Shown here: positions 55,310 through 64,000 of the stretch, in pieces | Layout: every line of letters begins with the position of its first letter | How positions within the stretch are numbered: position 1 is the first letter of the stretch | Source: Corinectria fuckeliana | Lineage: Eukaryota; Ascomycota; Sordariomycetes; Hypocreales; Nectriaceae | Reading direction: 5' to 3' | NCBI GenBank assembly: GCA_019137255.1 | Contig: WPDH01000216.1 | Span: 1-64,000, forward strand | Length of the DNA: 64,000 bases | Made by a program: the position numbers and the translations under genes | The notes under the pieces: model-generated | What the model was told of the DNA's origin: nothing | Databases searched by the model: none | Seen by the model: only the letters and a program-made list of their open reading frames with translations

Positions 55310-55848
55310 TTCGACCTTGTCCAGGTACTACTGCAGAATTGATGGAAATATGGGTTTGGTAGGGAAGTGTCTACTTTGCACGGATTAAACAGTCAGTCAG
55401 TCACACACGAACCGAAATTCCAATCATGGATTCTGGCAGAGCTGGGATGGCTCACAAGTAAGTCAGTGTCTTACGCCGAGCCTCGGCTGATGTGTATTTG
55501 TGGAGTGCATGGCGCTTCGGTGAGCATGCACGTTTTCGGCTGGTTTGGCCAATAGCGTGTTACACTTCAACACAAGTGTCAGGAGTTGGAAGCACACATA
55601 CGAAATGCAGCAATTAGCTAGACCCTCAAGGCACGCGATAAGGCCGGACGAGCTTCATTGATTATCTCCTTTCTGCTAGTTGTCGCCATTTTCCCACTTA
55701 ACTTGTCTTCAAAGTTCTCCCAAGCTGTCAGTTATACCCGTGGCTCGTAACCCCTAGAACTACCACCGAGCGCAACCGACGTAGCCCAGGCAAAAGCGCA
55801 AGGCACTTTGGCTCAACTCCCGAAGTTTTTCGCGGTGAACCGAGTTCA
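55310..55848. other. Intergenic between GST-like and zinc-knuckle genes
   Basis: GST-like promoter and the 3' region of the zinc-knuckle gene. No coding feature supported. Confidence 0.45.
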
Positions 55849-55931
55849 CTACCAGCCGCCGTCTCCCTCATACGTATCGCCTCCAGAGCCACCGCCACTC
55901 CAGCCAGCGTCGCCACCGGCCTTGGTGGTGG

Positions 55932-55970
<39 letters not shown>

Positions 55971-57668
55971 CGAAACCTTCATTGGAGGTTCCTGGGAAAC
56001 CATTGTCGTTGAAATCCTGAGACTCAACAGGAGGAACCTTGCATCGGACCTTGGTGTGTCCGAACTCTTGACAGTTGCTGCACTGAACCTTGCTGTCTGT
56101 AAGGTGGTTAGAATGGTGCGATCATAATATCGACCCTCACAGTAACTTACAGTCTCGGGGCTCGGGGCACTCCTTGCTGTAGTGTCCCGTCTTCTCGCAG
56201 TTTCTGCAAGTAACTGTCTCCATGTTTCGGGGCTGGTCACATTCTTTGGAAATGTGACCCTCCTGGCCACAGTTGCGGCATGCACGGCTTCCACCCTGAG
56301 GGCAATCCTTTGCGAAGTGACCCACTATACCAATTAGTTGCGTGGTAGGAAGAGATGTATTGAGAAGACTTGCTCTCGTTGCACTTGCGGCATTCGACAT
56401 TCTCCGGGTTTGGGGGCTCTTCGCACTCAGCCACCTTGTGACCAGATTTCCTAAATGTTATTTAGTATTAAGCATTGCTGAGAGATTATATTATCGAACT
56501 GACCCGCAGTTCTTGCACGCGAACTTGTCAACACGAGGTTCCGGACCTGCTAGGTTAGCAAAACAGACATCGTGATAGAGTTAGGTCAATACGTACAGTC
56601 TCTGATGCGATGACCGTCACCACCACAGTTGTGGCAAGAGATCTTGGGGCCATCTGATCTCTCAGCCTTTTCCTGAGTGCACCACTTGGAAATGTGACCG
56701 AGCTCATTGCAGTTACGACACAGTGGAACACCCTTGTCCACAACGTCACCGGCATCATCCAAACGAGAGAGAATCTCGGCCTGATCCTTTGGCCAGCCCT
56801 CAAGCTCACGAGGGCGGTCTGCCTTGTCAGAGAACCGATAGGAGACTGTGTATTTCTTCCCCATGGTTCCCTGGAGATCCATGTTGGTGAAGATGTTGAT
56901 GAGGGGTTTCTCAGTTGCAATTAGCCAAAGGCCAATTCCTTGATCAATGAGAGCCTCCTGAAGCTCTCGATAGGTGACATTGCCTTCAAGAGCTTTGATA
57001 TACTCCTGAACGGCCTCCTTGGCATCATCAACGTCACGCTCTGAGACTGCCTTCTTGAGCTTCTCCCAAGCCTCGTCAGGAGTGACGCTGGCAACATGAT
57101 CACGGTTGATCTTGCGGGCGTTCTCGCAGTTCTTGCGCATGTGCCCTTGTCTAAGTCAGCACACATAACATGCCGGATTGAATCAACAAACCTTCTTCTC
57201 CGCAGTTTTCGCAAACCATGGGTGGTTTATCAGGACAGTCCCGAATCATGTGTCCCGGCTGCTTGCAGTAGCGGCAAGACATCTCTTCGGCGGTAGGACA
57301 CTCGGCTCTGCGATGACTGGATAAACGTCAGTACCCAAGGGTTTACTTGCTGAAAATTGATCATACCCTGTTTCGCCGCAGCCGAAACACTTGTCATCGT
57401 CGGCGCCGTTACCCTGGCCCAAGTCGGCACTATATTTGTACGTCAACATAATTTCTCAAGCTGGCGTGGCCTTCCAGGTTCTCAGGATGGCATACCCTCC
57501 TTGTTCGTCTCCGTCCCAACCGCCTGCTCCAGCACCTACTTCATTGGAACCAGACACAGCAGCGCCAATGCCGTATCCCATCTTGGAAGACTCGCCAGGC
57601 ATGGCTGCGGACGCGGACGCCGAGGTCCAAACATCGCCGCCGCGAGGATCCGTTCCCCAGTCAGCCAT
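55849..57668 (-). CDS. CCHC zinc-knuckle nucleic-acid-binding protein, ten knuckles
   Basis: Related to Gis2/CNBP-type single-stranded nucleic-acid-binding proteins but longer. Eight exons on the minus strand: 57668-57496, 57429-57367, 57316-57192, 57145-56597, 56546-56504, 56450-56374, 56324-56151, 56096-55849 (483 aa). Ten CX2CX4HX4C knuckles are present: three near the N-terminus (CFGCGETGHRRAEC first), two around residue 270-310 (CRNCNELGHISKWC, CHNCGGDGHRIRDC) and five more to CSNCQEFGHTKVRC. Between knuckles 3 and 4 lies a helical domain (SVTPDEAWEKLKKAVSERDV, NVTYRELQEALIDQGIGLWL). The tail has a poly-Asn run and ends GDTYEGDGGW. Six introns are GT-AG (46-66 nt), and one (56325-56373) uses a GC donor. 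Likely role is RNA binding and translation or RNA processing; the exact target is unknown. Confidence 0.92.
55933..55971 (-). repeat. AAC trinucleotide repeat (poly-Asn)
   Basis: Run of about eleven to thirteen AAC codons near the C-terminus of the zinc-knuckle protein, read as GTT/TTG repeats on the plus strand. Confidence 0.85.
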
Positions 57669-60011
57669 CTTAGGTCGTTCCGAAAATATCGAGCGTGATG
57701 GTAGGCCTCTGTATCCGAACAGTCAGTGGTTTTCAAAGACTGAATGTAAAGGGCGAAAGGGATAAGCCAGATCAACAGGAACAACACAGGCTGGGGAAAC
57801 CGCTGCTTGCATGTCCGTCCCTGTTTTCTCGAGTCGCTGCAAGGAATGTTGAAGGTCGAGTTTGGATTTAATGAAAGCTTTGAGATAAGGAGTAGAAATG
57901 GGTAAAGCGGGAGTTTATGACCCTAACGCAGTGCTATGTGGTGGCTGGAAAAGGACAAGCAACTCGCGAATTGGAAGGAGATGAGTCTTCCCACCGCGTG
58001 ACGAAGATCCAGTCCAAAGAGACGAAAAGAAGAGTCCGCTTTTATGAAGAAAGAAAATCAGTCGGTGCTTACCAGTATTTTCTCAACAATGGTTCGGATG
58101 AGGGAAAGCTGTTTCTTGGCAGTGCGAGGAAGCGAGAAAGCAGTCCCAAGAGTAAAGCGTCTTTACCGGATGGGGGATGAAAGAAGACAGGAGTTTTCGC
58201 AGTGAAGAGGGCCTCAAAGGGGAGATGCCTGATGCTGTTGTGCCTGAATGAGAACGCAGACTTGAGGAAGGCGCGCCTCAGTTGGTGCACAAGTTCGGCG
58301 AGATGATGATTTGGAGAGGAAGGAAGCAGAAAGCCAGGGATCGAAAGTGACGGGTTTATGCCTTCCCTAAGGGCGCGCAGCTGTCAGGCAGCAAACACTC
58401 TCCGACCAGTTGCGAACATCATTCACCAGCTGGGGACACCTGGTGAGAGGTGACCACATTTCATTCACTACTACTTACTTACTTACCTACTACTAATAGG
58501 TACTAGGTAAGTAGTACCTGTTAAACGCTGGAAGGCACGGGCTTCTCATGCATTTTGCCTTAGGCTCTTAGGGAGCGAGCACTCCACAAGACTACTCTGG
58601 GCAAACAAACAGTGCAGCTGATTGAGTACACGCGGGATCGTACATGCGTATCTACTTAAGGGTATGTTATATCAATATCTTTCCGAGTTCCTGCTACACA
58701 CCTAGTACTTAGCAATAGCCTTTCAACTGAGAAATCTCTCTGATGAGTAGTATGAATGCTTAGAGAAAACATTTACATGACTGAACACTAAACTTTAGTG
58801 TAGAGCACTTACGCTTCTACGGCTTCTACTGCTCATACCTGCAAGTACAATAGAGAGCACTGTTAGGAGGTACTGACTGTCGTTGCTACAGAAGAGGTTT
58901 AAAGAGGTACGACCTGCTTCTAAATACAATGTCAAGCTCCAGACCAAAGTTACACTCTGCATAGGTACAAATAGTATTTACGGTAAGGACGTGGAACGCA
59001 AACAACGGAGACGGACACACGCATGAAGTAAAGACCCACATGTCTCAGCGCCATCGTCAGCGCTGAGCCAAGTCAACGTCACGTCGCAAACAACCTGCGC
59101 GAGTATCTAGGTACATACAGTACTGGCCCCGGCCCCGGAAATCCTCCCCGCAGCGAACGGGGTAAAAAAACAAACATGCAGCCTGTCGAAGCCAAGCATG
59201 AACTAGGGCAAGGAGAGGAGGTGCTCACTCACGAGGGCCAAGTGCAGAATGCTCCGACAAATCTCCCGGAGGGGATTGGTCCGAGTTCGCACCACCCCTT
59301 TGCCCGCAGCCCCCTTTCTTCTAACGGACTGTTAGGCGATAGGTCAGCGTCATCGGAAGAGGTTGTATGGACAGCCCGCCAGTCGGCGAGCCCTGGTGCC
59401 TGGCTCAGGGAGAGCAAGCTGCCGAATCGTACGGTTTGGCAGCCCATTTCTTCGTAAACGACCATTGCCGTAATTGAACTCGGGAGGTTGTGGTCGGCAC
59501 ATCTCCGAGGAGTCGCGGCCACGTCGATGGTCAGCACTGGAACGTCAGGGCTGCAAGAGGACAGTTGAGGAACTGGTACCCAAACCCGAGTAAGCAAGTG
59601 GTCATCATTTCTGTCGCGTTAGCCTTTGGCCTTTGGATGCAGGGTCGATGGTGGCTTGCTCCGCACCTCCGCAGTCGGAACCAGGGGTTTGCTTATCGGT
59701 ATCGTGTTCTGAGTGAAAAGTAGAAAAGAACCCCGCAACCTGAGCATCGATGCAATACAGTCCGCCTCTTGCTGTGTTGGCACTGTCCACGCCACATGTT
59801 AACCAGCCCAGCGCACAGTCTCCAGGGCCCGGACACACTGTAGATCTAGTTCACCCCATTGACTAATCGAGTTCACACCAATCCAATATCTCTCTCGGGC
59901 GGAAAAGTCCTCGGGCTTCCTACAAATCCAACGCCAACTCTCTCACGTCCTCTCGTTCGTGTTCTCGCTTCTCCTCTCTCCTCCCCTACAGCTCCCGCAA
60001 AGCCCTTCGCC
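57669..60011. other. Divergent intergenic region
   Basis: 2.3 kb between the zinc-knuckle gene (minus) and DRE2 (plus). It has a TACTTACTTACC-type simple stretch near 58,471-58,515 and otherwise no supported feature. Confidence 0.5.
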
Positions 60012-61057
60012 ATGGCCCCCGCGATCCTGATGATTGACCCGAGCGACGACTTCGTCTCGTCCTCGCCGTCCCTCTCGCCACCCAAGCGCACCCTCCTCCT
60101 GGCGCCTCCGTCGCTCGCCTCCCACTCGTCCGCCCTCACGTCTGTCCTTTCCGACTACGACCGATCCACCACCGACCTCCAGATGCTCGACCGCCTCTCC
60201 GCGGGCTTGGTCAAGCTGCCGCCTGCCTCCTACGACCTGGTCCTGATCCTGGCCGACGCCTCCTCCTTGCTGGGCGAGTCCCTGGCCTTGATGAACCGAA
60301 CCGTCCTCGGCCCCGTTGCCGAAGCGCTCAAGCCGAACGGTCGATTGCAAGGGCAGAATGGGAACAACTTGGAGGAGTCGACCCTGTCGAAGGAGGCAGT
60401 CTTGGCGGGCTTGGTTGCCTCCCGAGGAGGCTTTGAGAAGCCCGACTACGGAGACGACGAGGGAGTCGTGAGCCTGAAGTTTGGAAGCAAGAAGAACAAG
60501 AACCAGGATGGTTCCGTGTCTCTCAAAAGGAATATCGCCAAGGTTGAGCCGCCACAGCCCGTCGTCCCCTTCGGCGTGGGCTTCATCGACCTGAGTGACG
60601 ATCTCGACGACGACGACCTCATCGACGAGGATGACCTCATGACCGAGGAAGACCTCCAACGCCCCATCAACATCCGTACGCTCCCCCCATCCTTGCCAAC
60701 CCCTGCCCTCCCTTCCCCACCTCCCACTTACGCTAACATCTATCCACAGCTACGGAGTGCCAGCCCAAACCCGGCAAGCGACGACGCGCCTGTAAGGACT
60801 GCACCTGTGGTCTCGCCGAACGCATCGAGGCCGAAGACGCCGCCAAGCGGGCCGAAGCCGATAAGAAACTCGAGAGCGTCAAGCTTGCCTCCGATGATCT
60901 GGCTGAGGTCGACTTCACCGTCCAGGGTAAGGTGGGCTCCTGCGGCAACTGCGCCCTAGGTGATGCATTCCGATGCGACGGGTGCCCCTACATCGGTCTT
61001 CCGCCCTTCAAGCTCGGCGAGGAGGTCCGACTGCTGAACAATGATATCCAACTGTAA
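60012..61057 (+). CDS. DRE2: Fe-S cluster assembly protein Dre2 (anamorsin/CIAPIN1)
   Basis: Electron carrier that, with the diflavin reductase Tah18, feeds cytosolic Fe-S protein assembly. Two exons, 60012-60675 and 60750-61057 (323 aa), with a 74-nt intron. The N-terminal methyltransferase-like domain covers about residues 20-150 (KRTLLLAPPSLASH, YDLVLILADAS, LNRTVLGPVAEALKPNGRL-like stretch). An acidic linker (DLDDDDLIDEDDLMTEEDLQ) follows. The CIAPIN1 domain holds the 2Fe-2S motif (C in TECQPKP, then CKDCTCG) and the C-terminal twin CX2C motif (CGNCALGDAFRCDGCPYIG), ending with LPPFKLGEEVRL. The ATG at 60012 (GCCATGG) is well placed; an open stretch upstream is leader. Cluster ligands are all present. 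Confidence 0.96.
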
Positions 61058-61431
61058 CGAAAGGCACTTGTAATGAACCATGGGAACGCAGCAATGTGCA
61101 GCAATGCAGGCGTTTATACACTTGTTTTTGGGATGGGTTGGATTACGTGGCGGGACCAGGAACTGGAAAAGGCTTCCGCACACACAAATTACGGTCAAGG
61201 GGGGGAAGGGATGTTTGTACGGAGCGCTTTACACTTAGATTTGGCGTTCTTGGCGTAGCTTAGCTCATTGAGATGACCAAAAAAAACATCCATTTGCATT
61301 ATCTATGAAACTCCAAACGCCGCTCTAACCGTAACATGTTCCAACACTTTGCAATGAGAGTAGCCCAGGATGCTAGAGTATACATATATTCTCCCCGACC
61401 CAAGCGGAAGTAATGTTATATAACACCCAGA
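61058..61431. other. Convergent spacer between DRE2 and KEX1
   Basis: 374 bp shared by the two 3' ends. Nothing else is supported. Confidence 0.4.
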
Positions 61432-63390
61432 TTACCGCGAACTCGAAGCCTTCTGGTTCTTTTCGTTGTCCGAATCATCATCGCTATCGTCACCGACAGA
61501 ATACTTTGCTCCCGTACCCACAGTCGGGGTCTCGACATGTAGATCGTCCAGCTCGCTCTCATCGAAAGCGGCGGCCTCCAAATCGCCGGGGCCCTGCTTC
61601 CCTCGAAGGCCGTTCAATCGTCCGGAGGAGTCGCTGTCAGCAAGGGCATAGTAGGCTGTGCCCTTGCGGCGCCCACGCCAGATGAAGTAGCCCCAGGCGA
61701 CGGCCGCGACGGCGACGATGACAAGAACTATCTCGCCGGACTTCTGGTACGCAGCCCACTTAGCGTCGTCCAGCTTCTTCTGCTGGTCGTCCTGAGCTTC
61801 CTGGGTCTTGTTGGAGGCGCCGCCGACCGTGGTCTCGGGTCCCTTTTCTCCATCGATGCGGCTGTCAGCGGGGTCGCCGCCAATCTTGTCGATGTTGATG
61901 CCCATGAAGCGGTCCAACATGTCTCGGCTTCGACGAGGTAGATCGAAGGGGACCATGTGGGAAGAGTTATAGAACAAGACATAGGTCAGGTTTCGAGCCT
62001 CTTGGTAGAAGCCCGCAGCTTCGCCCTCAAAGGTCCAATCTCGGCGAGGGGCCCAGTTTCCAGGGGTCACCTCAAAACCCTTGCCGCCGTTCCACTTCAA
62101 CTTGTTGAGCATCTCTTCGGTACCGATATGGTTGCAGATCAGATCTTCCGCTCCCGAAAAGAGGAGAATCGGAACCTCCTCGAGAAGATCAGGGAGATAG
62201 TCGACGGAAGGCTTCGAGTTCTTCGTAGAGAATGCCGAGCCGACAGCACCGTTGCACTCCTGCCACCCTGTGTTCTTTTGTTCACTGACGTGCAGAGCGC
62301 TAACGACGTCTTTCCTTCTCAGGTAAGGGCCAACGTTCTTCAAATCCGGGGGCCAGTTCATGCCGCAGCTGGGGTAGGAATCCTTCAGTCGCACATCGTA
62401 CATATTGATGCACGCGTCGTCGCCCTTGCCCGACTTGGTCAACCTGAGGATGTCCGACAAGATGGCCTCGCATTCGCTGTAGTCGACGAGGCCGGGCTCC
62501 GTAGACATTCGCTTTTCGCAGATCCTCAACTCGTTCTTTAGCTGCTGGTGCTCATCTGAGTCCTTCTTGATGATGCCTTTCTCCAAGGCAAAGGTGATGT
62601 AGGCCGGATACTGCTCTTTCGGGGAGATCCAGCCGTTTCCGATCAACAGTCCCTTGAGATTCCAAGGAGTCTTGGGATTTTTCTTGTTGCGGTTGAGGAT
62701 GGCTTTCGCGATATAAGGAATGTGCTGTCCGGCGTACGACTCGCCGGCAATGTAAATCTAAGCGAGGTCAGCAAAAGAGCAGTCCAGAGGATGAATGGAA
62801 TGCCTACATCATCGGTGTCATACTCGGGGAACAAGCCAAACCACTTCTCGAGAAACTGGACAAACTGGTTGGCCATATCGTCCAACTCGTGCACGAAGCT
62901 GTCGGTATCGACATAGCTGAAGCCTGTGCCGACCGGGTTGTCAACGAACAGCAGGTTGGCAAATTCGTGCCAGGAGCCATTGTTCAGGACCAGGTTATCT
63001 CCGTCGTGGACTCGATAGGGGCCGATCTCCATCATCGCGCCATCTTCAGAGCTGCATCCAGGCCCGCCATTGATCCATATAACGGTGCGCTGCTTGTCGG
63101 CGATGTGCTGGTTCTCGAAGTGCCAGAAGAAGAGGTTTCCGTTGTGTTCGGGGGTGATTTCAATATGGCTTCAATCCAAGGACGCGTCAGCAACGGCGAG
63201 AGCAGCGGAAGCTCGGAATCACTTACCCAGCATGCATCTTGATGGGAGTAGAATCAGTGGGCACCCCAGGAAGGTCGCGAACATAGTAGTCTGCGGCCGA
63301 GTCTCCTGCAGAGCCCGTGGCCTGCCAGAGCGCCAGCGAAAGCAAGGCCGGCCATCGCCTCGGGGCCGGTAGCAGCGAGAGGAAGGCCAT
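61432..63390 (-). CDS. KEX1: Pheromone-processing carboxypeptidase Kex1
   Basis: Golgi serine carboxypeptidase (S10) that removes C-terminal Lys/Arg left by Kex2 cleavage. Three exons on the minus strand: 63390-63227, 63168-62808, 62757-61432 (616 aa). Introns are 58 and 50 nt. A hydrophobic N-terminus (about 1-28) acts as a signal peptide. Landmarks are WINGGPGCSSEDG, the nucleophile Ser in AGESYAGQHIPYIA (about 182), the catalytic Asp in LLFSGAEDLICNHIG and the His in FYNSSHMVPFD. A Gln/Lys/Asp-rich linker leads to a membrane segment near 515-535 (IVLVIVAVAAVAWGYFIW) and an acidic cytosolic tail (DDSDDDSDNEKN). The membrane anchor separates it from vacuolar carboxypeptidase Y. Codons upstream of 63390 are open but lack an ATG. 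Confidence 0.96.
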
Positions 63391-64000
63391 GATGGGTGCG
63401 GACGAGACGCCGCGACGGGCTATTCGAAGAGAAAAGACACGCAAGAGAATGACGACGGCACGGGAGCCTCGAGAGTTATAGCAATTTCGTCGTCATGTAT
63501 CGGAGGAGAATAGGATGAGTCGAGGGAGATAGAGTTGTAGGGCGATGGAGATTGGAAGTTGAGATCTGAAAGGGTGAGGTGGCCCGGAAGTAAGCTACCA
63601 AGCCAGGGAGTGAGACCCCTTGTTGGCGGGACGGGGCCTTAGAATAATGGAGCCTGGGACGCGAAACATAACCTAGGTAGGTAGCCATGGGGCGCCCCCG
63701 GCTGGTTTGGGGGCGCTGTTAGCGGCGGAACATTCCCTGAAGAACGGCCCGGGGGCTGGAGAATAAAGCATCAGTGCCGCATCACAAGGACCAGTTCAGG
63801 TCCGTGCAGGGGATCGAATAGGTGCTGAATAGAGCCCCTCGCAGTCCGTTCCTTGTTCTTCCGCTGGAATGGCTGCCTCAGTTGAGTTGGCCGGCCATCC
63901 ATCATGGTTGTCTCTGCGCGACCAGTTGGCTTCGGTGGCATTGACAACTACCTAATCTACAGTAGTACTTACATGCTCACTGCCCTCTTCCATTGTTCGC
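63391..64000. other. KEX1 promoter region to window end
   Basis: No coding feature supported. Contains an ACCTAGGTAGGTAG stretch at 63670-63683, a motif style seen also near 4060 and 39735. Confidence 0.45.

Noticed and set aside
61957..62541. 194-codon plus-strand frame
   Set aside because: Antisense of KEX1.
1..64000. Secondary-metabolite gene cluster or intact mobile element
   Set aside because: No polyketide synthase, peptide synthetase, terpene synthase, cytochrome P450, transposase or reverse transcriptase motif was found on either strand.

Overview
The window is nuclear DNA from a filamentous ascomycete, most likely a sordariomycete and perhaps Hypocreales. The evidence is short GT-AG introns (mostly 46-150 nt), long intergenic spaces, fungal-only families (an APSES factor of the StuA type, fungal TACC, an EsdC-like glycogen-binding protein, Kex1, Aft1-type bZIP), one intronless tRNA-Asp, and an AT/TA-rich patch resembling a RIP-degraded element. 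The order is inferred from protein resemblance only and was not tested by alignment.

Layout. Positions 1-10,300 hold no recognisable gene; they carry a duplicated 49-bp terminal sequence, microsatellites and G/C tracts, and lie upstream of stuA (11,951-13,959), whose long leader has a probable intron, a uORF and a 7-bp minisatellite nearby. Next come PRO2 (gamma-glutamyl phosphate reductase), a TACC coiled-coil protein, an amidohydrolase of the L-rhamnono-lactonase type (minus) and an EsdC-like AMPK-beta-type glycogen-binding protein (minus). The stretch 23.1-28.0 kb is sparse: tRNA-Asp(GTC) and an HD-domain phosphohydrolase. A small F-box protein and a repeat-rich GPI-type wall protein (minus) follow, then 5.3 kb without a clear gene, then a large disordered Ser-rich protein (35.3-38.4 kb).

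The stretch 39.0-50.6 kb is compact housekeeping: U1-C (minus) and ERV25 (plus) diverge from a 360-bp spacer, then cytosolic Trp-tRNA synthetase, a 430-bp AT-rich relic, SDHAF2/SDH5, the kinetochore subunit Mis13/Dsn1 (minus) and an ATF/CREB bZIP factor (minus) with an isolated 34-nt first coding exon. After a 3.6-kb gene-free stretch come a GST-like protein with an extra C-terminal domain (minus), a ten-CCHC-knuckle protein with eight exons and a likely GC-AG intron (minus), DRE2/anamorsin (plus) and the carboxypeptidase KEX1 (minus).

The genes are a mixture of development and stress regulators (stuA, esdC-like, ATF), mitotic proteins (TACC, Dsn1) and core metabolism or biogenesis. I see no biosynthetic cluster, mobile element with intact coding capacity, CRISPR array or other new system. 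The most unusual points are regulatory or structural: the stuA leader, the GC-AG intron, the 10-nt first coding exon of U1-C, a 9-bp motif (TACTTCGTA) found only between genes, and a dispersed pentanucleotide repeat. Exon boundaries were placed by eye from splice signals, reading frame and family conservation. All multi-exon models add to whole codons.
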